A stretch of 5,454 nt of DNA, taken from NCBI GenBank assembly GCA_031368465.1, contig JANMNT010000244.1, positions 1 through 5,454 of the forward strand. Direction: 5' to 3'. Each line of letters begins with the position of its first letter. The stretch's first letter is position 1. The DNA comes from UKL13-2 sp031368465. Lineage in GTDB: Bacteria > Pseudomonadota > Gammaproteobacteria > Burkholderiales > Usitatibacteraceae. Made by a program: the position numbers and the translations under genes. Below, in pieces: positions 1-5,454 of this stretch. The notes beneath the pieces were generated by a model that saw only the letters and a program-made list of their open reading frames with translations, had not been told where the DNA came from and ran no database searches.

Positions 1-200
1 GTTTTGGCATCGCCAAAAAAGCGCAAAACGACTGCGGAACGGCAAAACACTCATGCTCCGGTCAAGCCGCCAGCGACAATTTGCCGGAAGAATGGAAATT
101 CGTCGCCAAAGGTTCATGCGAAAAAATGGGTGGCAAGTTAAAAGCTGCCGCCAAAGCTGAAGAGAAGCCTGCCGCGCCTGCCGCAAAATATCCAGGCTAA
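1..200 (+). CDS. bufA1: BufA1 (DUF2282) bufferin-type metallophore precursor, 3' end only
   Basis: Partial gene running in from the left edge; the first complete codon is at 3 and TAA is at 198-200, giving 65 visible residues. Hallmarks of the DUF2282/BufA1 family are visible: FGIAKKAQNDCGTAKHSC at residues 1-18, then EEWKFVAKGSCEKMGGKL at 29-46. Three cysteines are seen (11, 18, 39). The two leading bases, gt, fit the end of a TGT codon, which would supply the fourth conserved Cys of the usual KCYG/KCFG motif (inference). In characterised bufferins, Cys residues of such precursors are converted to thiooxazole groups by BufB/BufC and the exported peptide binds copper in the periplasm. The signal peptide lies outside the window. 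After the conserved core comes a tail of about 20 residues rich in Ala, Lys and Pro. It heads the operon with bufB, bufC and a DoxX gene. The family call is strong; metal specificity is inferred. Confidence 0.9.
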   Translation, partial: FGIAKKAQNDCGTAKHSCSGQAASDNLPEEWKFVAKGSCEKMGGKLKAAAKAEEKPAAPAAKYPG

Positions 201-220
201 ATCAGTATCAGTATTTTCCG

Positions 221-260
221 CATCAGTTGGTTAGTGGCAGGCGTCGCCAACCAACTGATG
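221..260 (+). promoter_or_regulatory. Perfect 12-bp stem-loop between bufA1 and bufB
   Basis: CATCAGTTGGTT (221-232) is exactly complementary to AACCAACTGATG (249-260), with a 16-nt loop. Inside the loop GGC (236-238) can pair with GCC (246-248). It begins 20 nt after the bufA1 stop. No T-tract follows (TGCGCCCCCC instead), so it is not a standard intrinsic terminator. Likely roles are protecting the 3' end of the precursor mRNA, partial attenuation, or a processing site that keeps precursor output above enzyme output. The structure is read directly; its role is inferred. Confidence 0.65.
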
Positions 261-266
261 TGCGCC

Positions 267-317
267 CCCCATACCGGCTTTGGTCAAACCAGCACACCGG
301 CAACGGGTGGTATGAGG
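267..317 (+). promoter_or_regulatory. Possible stem covering the bufB ribosome binding site
   Basis: CCCCATACC (267-275) can pair with GGTATGAGG (309-317) through eight of nine positions, with one C/A mismatch. The right arm contains GAGG (314-317), the only Shine-Dalgarno-like purine run ahead of the bufB ATG at 335. It is also rather far from that start, 17 nt. Folding would hide this site and lower bufB translation relative to bufA1. The pairing spans 51 nt and may be coincidental. Confidence 0.25.
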
Positions 318-334
318 AATAAAACGGCATCATC

Positions 335-1171
335 ATGCAACTGATTGATCCCTTGCTTGCGGGTATCGGACTGCGGTCGGCGCATTATCGCGACTTGCAG
401 ACGCTGGTACCGCCGCTTGGATTCCTTGAAGTCCACAGCGAGAATTTTTTTGGCGATGGTGGCCAGCCGCTCGCTTATCTGGAATGGTTTCGCGAACGGT
501 ATGCGCTTTCAATACACGGTGTGGGTTTGTCGTTGGGGTCGGTTGATCCGCTCGATGACACACATTTGCGGAAACTCAAACGGCTGGTAGACCGATTTGA
601 ACCGACACTGGTGTCGGAGCATCTTTGCTGGGTCGGCGTAAACGGCGAATTCACCAACGATTTGTTGCCACTGCCTTACACACCGGCAGCCCTGGCGCAC
701 GTTGCGGCAAAAGTCGGCCAGGTACAGGACTTGCTGCAGCGCCCGATCCTGATTGAAAACGTATCCAGCTATTTACAATTCAAGTCGTCAACGATACCCG
801 AGTGGGAGTTTGTTGCATCGCTGGCGTCGCAGGCGGGCTGCCAGATTCTGCTTGATGTCAACAATATCTACGTCAACAGCCGCAACCACCAGTTTGATGC
901 CCGCCAGTATATCGACGCGATTCCAATAGGCAGCGTCGGTGAAATACATCTGGCGGGATTTCAGGACACCGGTGAGATCTTGATCGATACCCATGGTGAT
1001 CGTGTTGCCGCGGATGTCTGGGCGCTGTATGAATATGCCATTCGGCGATTTGGTGCCGCCCCGACCTTGATCGAATGGGATACCGACATCCCTGCCATCG
1101 ATGTCCTGCTGGGTGAAGCAGCGCATGCCACGGGAATCTTGCACTCCAATGTTGGCCGCAATGCAGATTGA
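335..1171 (+). CDS. bufB: BufB, MNIO (DUF692) multinuclear non-heme iron peptide-modifying enzyme
   Basis: 278 residues, the usual length for the DUF692/MNIO family, a TIM-barrel fold holding two or three iron ions. Family motifs appear in order: GIGLRSAHY (10-18), EVHSENFFG (32-40), LSIHGVGLSLGS (58-69), VSEHLCW (93-99), DLLPLPYT (109-116), IENVSSYL (140-147), LLDVNNIYVNS (172-182), EIHLAGF (203-209), DTHG (218-221) and LIEWDTDIP (245-253). The His, Glu, Asp and Asn residues in these blocks are where the family binds iron; H61, H96, E141, N142, D174, H205, D218, H220 and E247 are candidates. By family knowledge it oxidises Cys of the BufA1 peptide to a thiooxazole, in the cytoplasm, with BufC as partner. 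The ATG at 335 fits the normal N-terminus; its Shine-Dalgarno (GAGG, 314-317) is distant. The end overlaps the start of bufC. No disruption is seen. Confidence 0.93.
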   Translation: MQLIDPLLAGIGLRSAHYRDLQTLVPPLGFLEVHSENFFGDGGQPLAYLEWFRERYALSIHGVGLSLGSVDPLDDTHLRKLKRLVDRFEPTLVSEHLCWVGVNGEFTNDLLPLPYTPAALAHVAAKVGQVQDLLQRPILIENVSSYLQFKSSTIPEWEFVASLASQAGCQILLDVNNIYVNSRNHQFDARQYIDAIPIGSVGEIHLAGFQDTGEILIDTHGDRVAADVWALYEYAIRRFGAAPTLIEWDTDIPAIDVLLGEAAHATGILHSNVGRNAD

Positions 1172-1952
1172 TCTGGCCACCCTGCAAACCGGCCTCAAGC
1201 AGGCGTTGGTGTCGCGGGCTGCATTGGACACACATAACGCAATAGCCGACGAGATTGTTGAAGGCACGCTGTCGGCACAACGCCGTATCGCGATATACCG
1301 GCACAATGTATTCACCAATTTGGTCAATACTCTGTCGGATCTGTATCCGGTGGTCAAACGAATCGTCGGTGATGTGTTTTTTACCGAGGCGGCACATTCA
1401 TTCATCACACAAATTCCCTCACGCGCCGGCGACCTCAATCAATTTGGCGACGAATTTGGCCGGTTTCTGCGCGGCTATACACACGCCGTTGAGTTGCCAT
1501 ATCTGGCCGATGTCGCCACACTTGAATGGCAGTGGCATACGGCGTTTCACGCAGCCGACGCAACACCGCTGGATCTTGCGCGGCTGGCAACAATTCCGCC
1601 AGACCAAATGGATCAGCTGATATTCAAGTTGCACCCCGCCGTCACATTTTTTTCATCACCCTATCCGCTGCTGAAAATATGGCAGGTCAATCAACCCGAC
1701 TATGCAGACGATTGGCAGATTGATTGGAATGTGCCAGCCGGACATTTTGTTGTTTACCGTCGTGAGTTTGACGTATTGATACAACAACTAAACGCAGGCG
1801 AATATACATTTTTGATGTCGGTGGCGGCAAACCTGCCGCTTGAACAAGCATGGCAGGCGGCAGTTGCGCAGGATCCCGAATTTAATTTGCAAGGATTTAT
1901 CGGCGACTGCGTCCATTCACACATTATCAATAATTTTGAGCCGCCAATATGA
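1161..1952 (+). CDS. bufC: BufC, DUF2063-domain partner protein of the MNIO enzyme
   Basis: 263 residues from the chosen ATG. The N-terminal half carries the DUF2063 pattern: LATLQTGLKQAL near the start, RRIAIYRHNVFTNLVNTL (41-58), DLYPVVKRIVGDVFF (60-74), DLNQFGDEFGRFL (91-103) and LPYLADVATLEW (112-123). The C-terminal half is less conserved, as is usual. This Pfam family is labelled a putative DNA-binding domain, but beside a DUF692 gene these proteins are partners of the enzyme that help recognise the precursor peptide, so a transcription-factor reading would be misleading. The start at 1161 overlaps bufB by 11 bp and gives the expected beginning (MQIDLATLQ). An in-frame ATG at 1149 is possible; one at 1101 would lie deep inside bufB and add residues unlike the family. 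No clear ribosome binding site is seen, so coupling to bufB translation is likely. The stop overlaps the next start. Confidence 0.88.
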   Translation: MQIDLATLQTGLKQALVSRAALDTHNAIADEIVEGTLSAQRRIAIYRHNVFTNLVNTLSDLYPVVKRIVGDVFFTEAAHSFITQIPSRAGDLNQFGDEFGRFLRGYTHAVELPYLADVATLEWQWHTAFHAADATPLDLARLATIPPDQMDQLIFKLHPAVTFFSSPYPLLKIWQVNQPDYADDWQIDWNVPAGHFVVYRREFDVLIQQLNAGEYTFLMSVAANLPLEQAWQAAVAQDPEFNLQGFIGDCVHSHIINNFEPPI

Positions 1953-2413
1953 ACAGTTTTGTCACCCTCTTCGCCGACGGGACGCGCTTGATTGACCGTC
2001 CCCTTGAAATCACCGCGCCGATTTTCCAACTGGCAACACGACTCTACGTAGCAAATGTTTTTTTTAAGTCCGGACTCACCAAGATACAGGATTTCAGTTC
2101 GACCATTGCGTTGTTTGAAAATGAATACAAGGTTCCGTTCTTTTCGGCAGAATTCGCCGCCTATTCCGGAACTGCAGCCGAGCTGCTGCTGCCGGTCTTG
2201 TTTGCGCTTGGATTGTTGTCCCGACCAACCGCGGTTGCACTGTTTGTTTTCAACATTGTTGCGGTGGTGTCCTATCAAGACATCAGTGAACTTGGCCGTG
2301 CCGATCATGTATTTTGGGGCGCCTTGATGTTGGTGACGGTGTTCTTTGGGCCCGGCAAAATTTCAGTTGACCAATGGATCTCCGCGCTGACCAGACAAAT
2401 GGTCAGATTGTGA
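1949..2413 (+). CDS. DoxX-family integral membrane protein of the buf operon
   Basis: 154 residues with four predicted hydrophobic segments, roughly 24-43, 68-90, 94-109 and 120-136. This matches the size and topology of the DoxX/DoxD-like family. Recognisable family features are RLYVANVFFKSGLTKIQDF (31-49), in which a small residue and Lys end helix 1, and the E78-LLLPVLFALGLLSR block at the start of the second membrane pair. The ATG at 1949 overlaps the bufC stop (ATGA), so it is probably translated by coupling; no strong ribosome binding site is visible. DoxX genes recur at the end of MNIO/bufferin clusters. Their role there is not firmly known; a membrane redox function, such as supplying electrons or disposing of them for Cys oxidation or metal reduction, is a plausible inference. 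It is the last gene of the operon and faces the cyclase gene. Confidence 0.85.
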   Translation: MNSFVTLFADGTRLIDRPLEITAPIFQLATRLYVANVFFKSGLTKIQDFSSTIALFENEYKVPFFSAEFAAYSGTAAELLLPVLFALGLLSRPTAVALFVFNIVAVVSYQDISELGRADHVFWGALMLVTVFFGPGKISVDQWISALTRQMVRL

Positions 2414-2514
2414 AAAGCGCTTACATCGTCATTGGGTTTTGGATTGAATGACCAAGCCCTGATTCACGCTACCAGGCGTGCGGCGCAAACGACTATCGGA
2501 TGGTTAGAGGGCGA

Positions 2515-3435
2515 CTAACAGTCAAACGAGATTGACGCCGTTGCCACTTGGGCCGAAACGCCCAGGCTGATTTTGCCGCTGCCCCTCAGCGGAAGCTGTT
2601 CCCGTCGCAGCAGCACCTCGTGTTCATCGCCGATGCAAACATAGGTGCCGTTGGTCGAGTCATCGACCAACACGTATTTAGATCCACGCCGCTCGATACG
2701 CGCATGTCGGCGGGATGCGGTTTTCTCAGCGACAACAACGTCGCAGTCGGCGTCCCGGCCCAGCCAGATGGCCGCCTTTTCGGCCGGAAATTCACAGGCA
2801 CGGTCTGCGACAAGAAGCTTCAGCGTCGTGACAACTTGCGCACGTTTGATCGGCGCGGCAATTTGTGTCGCTTCCTCATCGTCTTCCCAAAGCACTTCAA
2901 CGACGCTGACGGGGTCCTGTTTTCCCTTGACGCTCAAGGAGGCGAAATCGCGCGTATGCTCGCGCAACACCGGCGACAAAAGGCCGGCAGTCGAGGCGCT
3001 GGTCAGGATCTGGCCGCGCCTGGCCAGCCCAGCAAGCCGGGCCGCGGTGTTGACCCCATCACCCCAAAAGTCCATCCGCTCCTCAAGCACCTGACCAAAA
3101 TGAAAACCGATTTTGATCGCATACTTCACGCCGCCCGACACCGGCATTCGGCTGATCGTCGATTGCATCGATTTTGCCGCCTCGCAGGCGGCGTTTGCGC
3201 CGGGGAACGCAGCCATGATTTCATCGCCGATTGTTTTTACCACGGTGCCGTCCCAGCGCGTCACATCCTGTGCGATCGCCTGAAGGCAGGCGTCGATTGC
3301 CTTGGCTGCCGGCTTGTCGCCCAGCAGCTCATAGATGGCGGTGCTGTCGGCCACATCGACAAACAGAATGGCGCGTTCCTTTGAAACAAGTGTCACAGGT
3401 AATTCCCAAGTCGAATGGATCTTATTTGCAGACAA
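2515..3435 (-). CDS. Class III adenylate cyclase fused to a C-terminal FHA domain
   Basis: 306 residues from a TTG start. Residues 20-185 form a class III nucleotide cyclase domain. The metal-binding aspartates are D27 (FVDVADST) and D71 (KTIGDEIMAAF). N129 and R133 (GDGVNTAARL) match the transition-state residues. K67 and D122 occupy the purine-selecting positions and match the ATP type, so cAMP is the expected product. Residues 205-300 form an FHA domain, which binds phosphothreonine: G226-R227, S241-x-x-H244 and N262-G263-T264 are all present. No membrane segment or signal peptide is seen, so it is probably cytoplasmic. Phosphothreonine binding may recruit or regulate the cyclase (inference). 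The start is uncertain: no Shine-Dalgarno precedes TTG 3435, whereas GTG at 3396 has GGGA 7 nt upstream and would give 293 residues without losing domain sequence. It lies 40 bp past the NTF2-like gene on the same strand. Confidence 0.88.
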   Translation of the reverse strand: MSANKIHSTWELPVTLVSKERAILFVDVADSTAIYELLGDKPAAKAIDACLQAIAQDVTRWDGTVVKTIGDEIMAAFPGANAACEAAKSMQSTISRMPVSGGVKYAIKIGFHFGQVLEERMDFWGDGVNTAARLAGLARRGQILTSASTAGLLSPVLREHTRDFASLSVKGKQDPVSVVEVLWEDDEEATQIAAPIKRAQVVTTLKLLVADRACEFPAEKAAIWLGRDADCDVVVAEKTASRRHARIERRGSKYVLVDDSTNGTYVCIGDEHEVLLRREQLPLRGSGKISLGVSAQVATASISFDC

Positions 3436-3450
3436 TCGTCGTATCGTCGT
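3435..3450. repeat. 8-bp perfect tandem duplication upstream of the cyclase
   Basis: ATCGTCGT occurs twice in a row (3435-3442 and 3443-3450). On the minus strand it lies directly before the TTG start, where a ribosome binding site would be expected. It could arise by replication slippage. No function is evident, and it argues mildly for the GTG start at 3396. Confidence 0.5.
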
Positions 3451-3475
3451 CGGATCAAAATTTTAATTTTACGTT

Positions 3476-4351
3476 TTATTGCCCGGACGGCGTTTGCGCC
3501 GGCATGTCGTTGACAACGTCGAGTATCAATTCCACGCCGCCATCGGCAGTTGCGCGCCAGACGGTGAAGCTGTGCGCGACCACACCATTGCCTGCTTCGG
3601 GGCGGATCTCAAACAAACGGTAGACCAGATCGTTGCTTGATGCGGCACCACTGACGGCGTCAACACCGGCCAACCGGTGGCGGCTCCATTGTGCGTCGAG
3701 TTTGTCGATGGCCGCGCGTCCGACACGAGGCGCTGATCTTTCACGGTAGAAGCGGATGTCGGTAGACGCAAACGATTTGACCGCCGTACTGTAGTCGGTT
3801 GCGGAAACCTTGTCGACAAAGCGTTTGATGGTTGCATCAACGGCGGCAGGTGTTGCGCGGTGTATTGTTGTCGCCGGGGCCAGCAGAAACGCGTCGGTGC
3901 CGCTGGCGTCGGGATGTGAAATGCCGGTATCAAACGCGAGCATCCAACGACCGGCAGCGTTGCGTTTCCATAGCGATGTGAAATGCCCGTAGGCTGGTGG
4001 CGCGGCAGGATTGGTGCGCGACAGAATCCGCCATGGCCCGCTGGTGATGCCCAGGTCGCCGCTTGCCGCCACATACGCAAAACTGGGTCGCCAGTTGAGT
4101 TCGATCGATGGCGCCGGGCGCGCCGCCATAAACGCGGCACCAGCAACCGGACCGGGGCGCAACAAAATGCCATCGGCACCGAGCGCTCGGATAAATGCCT
4201 GCCGCATATCCGTCGCGACGGCGTGCGCGGCAAACTCGCTTTCGGCCGCGACTAGCGAGGCGACCGGTGGCGGCGGCTCAGACGCGGCGGCGGCAAAATG
4301 AAAAAATCCTGACAGCGCCACGGCGGCCAAACAAATTCGCTGGGTTGACAT
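3476..4351 (-). CDS. Exported protein with two NTF2-like (SnoaL/DUF4440-type) domains
   Basis: 291 residues from the ATG at 4351, chosen because GGAGGT ends 4 nt upstream. A TTG 33 nt further upstream would place residues ahead of the signal peptide and ignore this site. Residues 1-23 are a Sec signal peptide (MSTQR, hydrophobic stretch, AAAA before SEPPP); Cys7 is too early for a lipobox. Residues about 30-147 resemble DUF4440-type NTF2-like proteins: VAASGDLGITSGPW (94-107), YGHFTSLWKR (121-130) and GRWMLAFDTGISHP (134-147). Residues about 168-285 look like a second, more divergent copy of the fold, with AVDATIKRFVDKVS at its start and HSFTVWRATADGGVELILD near its end. Such domains bind small molecules or act as isomerase-like scaffolds; no catalytic set or substrate can be assigned. 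It lies between hslU and the cyclase on the same strand, with a 124-bp gap after hslU. The location is probably periplasmic. Confidence 0.78.
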   Translation of the reverse strand: MSTQRICLAAVALSGFFHFAAAASEPPPPVASLVAAESEFAAHAVATDMRQAFIRALGADGILLRPGPVAGAAFMAARPAPSIELNWRPSFAYVAASGDLGITSGPWRILSRTNPAAPPAYGHFTSLWKRNAAGRWMLAFDTGISHPDASGTDAFLLAPATTIHRATPAAVDATIKRFVDKVSATDYSTAVKSFASTDIRFYRERSAPRVGRAAIDKLDAQWSRHRLAGVDAVSGAASSNDLVYRLFEIRPEAGNGVVAHSFTVWRATADGGVELILDVVNDMPAQTPSGQ

Positions 4352-4355
4352 TTTT

Positions 4356-4361
4356 ACCTCC
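4356..4361 (-). promoter_or_regulatory. Strong Shine-Dalgarno fixing the NTF2-like protein start
   Basis: The minus strand reads GGAGGT AAAA ATG, a near-ideal ribosome binding site 4 nt from the ATG at 4351. It is the clearest such site in the window and rules out the TTG at 4384 as the main start. Confidence 0.85.
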
Positions 4362-4409
4362 GGACTGAAATTGAAACTGCGCAATATTAAAACTGCGAAA
4401 TATTGAAAC
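4362..4409. repeat. Three imperfect 16-bp tandem repeats in the leader of the NTF2-like gene
   Basis: Plus-strand units are GGACTGAAATTGAAAC (4362-4377), TGCGCAATATTAAAAC (4378-4393) and TGCGAAATATTGAAAC (4394-4409). The second and third differ at 2 of 16 positions; the first matches the third at 10 of 16, mostly in the last eight bases. The block is AT-rich and abuts the Shine-Dalgarno of the minus-strand gene, so it lies in that gene's leader or core promoter. It could be a spaced operator array or a product of slippage. No convincing -35/-10 pair with standard spacing was found in it. Confidence 0.6.
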
Positions 4410-4420
4410 TACCCAATGGA

Positions 4421-4456
4421 CGGCCGTGCGCAGCCAAAACTGCCTGAAAACGGCCG
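4421..4456 (-). terminator. Imperfect hairpin after hslU, possible terminator
   Basis: CGGCCGT (4421-4427) pairs with ACGGCCG (4450-4456), seven bp. A further inner stem GCAG (4430-4433)/CTGC (4440-4443) closes a 6-nt loop, with an internal loop between the two stems. It starts 20 nt past the hslU stop on the minus strand. No uninterrupted T-run follows (TCCATTGGGTAG), so intrinsic termination would be weak; it may instead mark an mRNA end. Confidence 0.3.
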
Positions 4457-4475
4457 CCAAATAAGGCGATTCAAA

Positions 4476-5454
4476 TTACAAAACGTAGCGCGCCAGATCT
4501 TCACTTTGCGCCAGTGCCGCCAGTTTTTCGTCGACATAGGCGGGTGTAATGATGAACGACGGCGACTTTGCGTCTGCATCAAAGCTGACATCCTCAAGCA
4601 ATTTTTCCATCACGGTATAAAGTCGCCGCGCGCCGATGTTCTCGGTTTTTTCATTCACCGCAAACGCAATTTCGGCCAACCGGCGCACGGTCTCTTTTGG
4701 GAACGTGAGCGCGACGTTTTCGGTGTTGAGCAACGCTTGGTACTGTTTGGTCAGGCACGCATCGGTGTTGGTCAGGATCGCTTCAAAATCCTCGACCGAC
4801 AGTGATTGCAGCTCGACTCGGATCGGCAGGCGACCCTGCAACTCCGGAATCAGGTCCGACGGCTTGCATAAATGGAATGCACCCGAGGCGATAAACAGGA
4901 TATGGTCGGTTTTGACCATGCCGTATTTGGTTGATATGGTGGTGCCCTCGACCAATGGCAACAAATCGCGCTGCACACCCTGCCGCGACACATCCGCACC
5001 ATGGTGTTCCGAGCGGCTGGCAATTTTGTCGATCTCATCCAAAAAGACAATACCGTTCTGCTCGACATTCTTCAGCGCGTCGAGTTTTGTCTCCTCGTCG
5101 TTGACCAGCTTCATCGCTTCTTCGTCGGTCAACAACCGCATGGCCTCTTTCACCACCACCTTGCGGGTCTGCTTGCGGCCGGGGCCCATGTTCTGGAACA
5201 TCCCCTGAATCTGCTGGGTCAGGTCTTCCATGCCGGGCGGGCCGAAAATTTCCATTGACGACGGCAGGGCGGACACCTCGATTTCGATTTCGCGATCGTC
5301 CAGTGCACCCTCGCGCAGCATCTTGCGAAATTTTTGTCGTGTTGCATTGTCGTTCTCGGCGCTGCTATCGGTTGACGCTTTGCCGTAGAAATCAAATTGG
5401 CGCGCCTGCGGCAGCAAGACATCAAGCACCCGTTCCTCGGCGCTGTCGGCGGCA
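4476..5454 (-). CDS. hslU: HslU, ATPase subunit of the HslUV protease, C-terminal three quarters
   Basis: The open frame runs off the right edge; 325 residues are visible, against about 443 for E. coli HslU, so about 120 N-terminal residues, including Walker A, are outside. HslU is an AAA+ unfoldase that forms hexamers and feeds proteins to the HslV peptidase in the cytoplasm. Visible parts in order: the I-domain (about 1-120, starting AADSAEERVLDVLLP), Walker B GIVFLDEIDKIA (134-145), the block SRQGVQRDLLPLVEG, LFIASGAFHLCKPSDLIPELQGRLPIRVEL with sensor and arginine-finger region, sensor 2 NIGARRLYTVMEKLLE, and the C-terminal tail DLARYVL, which in the family docks into HslV. GTG at 5429 is an internal Val codon, not a start. 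The Cys in FHLCKPSD is usually Ala, a mild oddity. hslV is expected just beyond the right edge. Confidence 0.97.
   Translation of the reverse strand, partial: AADSAEERVLDVLLPQARQFDFYGKASTDSSAENDNATRQKFRKMLREGALDDREIEIEVSALPSSMEIFGPPGMEDLTQQIQGMFQNMGPGRKQTRKVVVKEAMRLLTDEEAMKLVNDEETKLDALKNVEQNGIVFLDEIDKIASRSEHHGADVSRQGVQRDLLPLVEGTTISTKYGMVKTDHILFIASGAFHLCKPSDLIPELQGRLPIRVELQSLSVEDFEAILTNTDACLTKQYQALLNTENVALTFPKETVRRLAEIAFAVNEKTENIGARRLYTVMEKLLEDVSFDADAKSPSFIITPAYVDEKLAALAQSEDLARYVL

Noticed and set aside
1101..1160. Earlier ATG that would extend bufC by 20 residues
   Set aside because: It would overlap bufB by 71 bp and add residues unlike the DUF2063 N-terminus; the ATG at 1161 (or 1149) fits better.
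788..1438. 216-codon minus-strand open frame across the bufB/bufC junction
   Set aside because: It lies antisense to two well-supported genes, and its Cys/Arg-rich translation matches nothing recognisable.
1161..1952. BufC as a DNA-binding regulator of the operon
   Set aside because: The Pfam label suggests this, but its position directly after a DUF692 gene and its motifs match enzyme partner proteins; no helix-turn-helix was recognised.
2428..2480. Terminator in the convergent gap (GTCATT/AATGAC at 2428-2433 and 2447-2452; CACGC/GCGTG at 2465-2469 and 2476-2480)
   Set aside because: The stems are only 5-6 bp and neither is followed by a T-run on either strand.
2548..3384. Long plus-strand open frame (278 codons) opposite the cyclase-FHA gene
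   Set aside because: The minus-strand gene has complete domain motifs along its whole length; the plus-strand translation has no recognisable domain and is an antisense by-product of GC-rich coding sequence.
3485..3498. CGGCG-TTTG-CGCCG hairpin near the stop of the NTF2-like gene
   Set aside because: It is a 5-bp stem inside coding sequence; the minus-strand sequence after it (TCCGGGCAATAAAACG) has no T-tract, so it is not a terminator.
4329..4351. Lipoprotein signal in the NTF2-like protein (Cys7)
   Set aside because: The Cys is before the hydrophobic core and no lipobox precedes it; an ordinary Sec signal with an AAAA cleavage region fits.
4636..5208. 190-codon plus-strand open frame inside hslU
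   Set aside because: The Ser-rich translation is a shadow of highly conserved hslU coding sequence.

Overview
The window looks like part of a betaproteobacterial chromosome. The main support is the HslU fragment, whose I-domain, Walker B block and C-terminal LARYVL-type tail read like betaproteobacterial HslU. GC content is moderate to high, with AT-rich gaps between genes. This assignment comes from recognising sequence, not from a search.

Plus strand, 1-2413: a compact bufferin-type RiPP (ribosomally synthesised, post-translationally modified peptide) operon. It holds the 3' end of a BufA1 (DUF2282) precursor, the MNIO/DUF692 iron enzyme BufB, its partner BufC (DUF2063 N-terminal domain) and a four-helix DoxX-family membrane protein. 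bufB and bufC overlap by about 11 bp and bufC and doxX share an ATGA junction, so the last three genes are probably translationally coupled. The precursor is separated from the enzymes by a 134-bp gap with a perfect 12-bp stem-loop and a weaker stem that could cover the bufB ribosome binding site. This layout suits a cluster that makes much more peptide than enzyme. By analogy with characterised bufferins, BufB and BufC modify cysteines of the precursor, which is exported to the periplasm and binds copper. The promoter and the precursor's signal peptide lie before the window.

Minus strand, 2515-5454: three genes face the buf operon. Read in their own direction they are: hslU (5' end outside the window), ATPase of the HslUV protease; an exported protein with two NTF2-like (SnoaL/DUF4440-type) domains, with a strong ribosome binding site and a 16-bp tandem repeat just upstream; and a class III nucleotide cyclase fused to a C-terminal FHA domain. 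The cyclase keeps the catalytic residues and an ATP-type Lys/Asp pair. Nothing in the sequence links these three genes functionally to the buf operon.

The convergent gap 2414-2514 holds only weak short inverted repeats and no convincing terminator. No tRNA, rRNA, CRISPR array, insertion sequence or attachment site was seen. The most notable system is the bufferin cluster. It belongs to a recently described class, so the family is not new, but its precursor tail and intergenic structures may be specific to this lineage.
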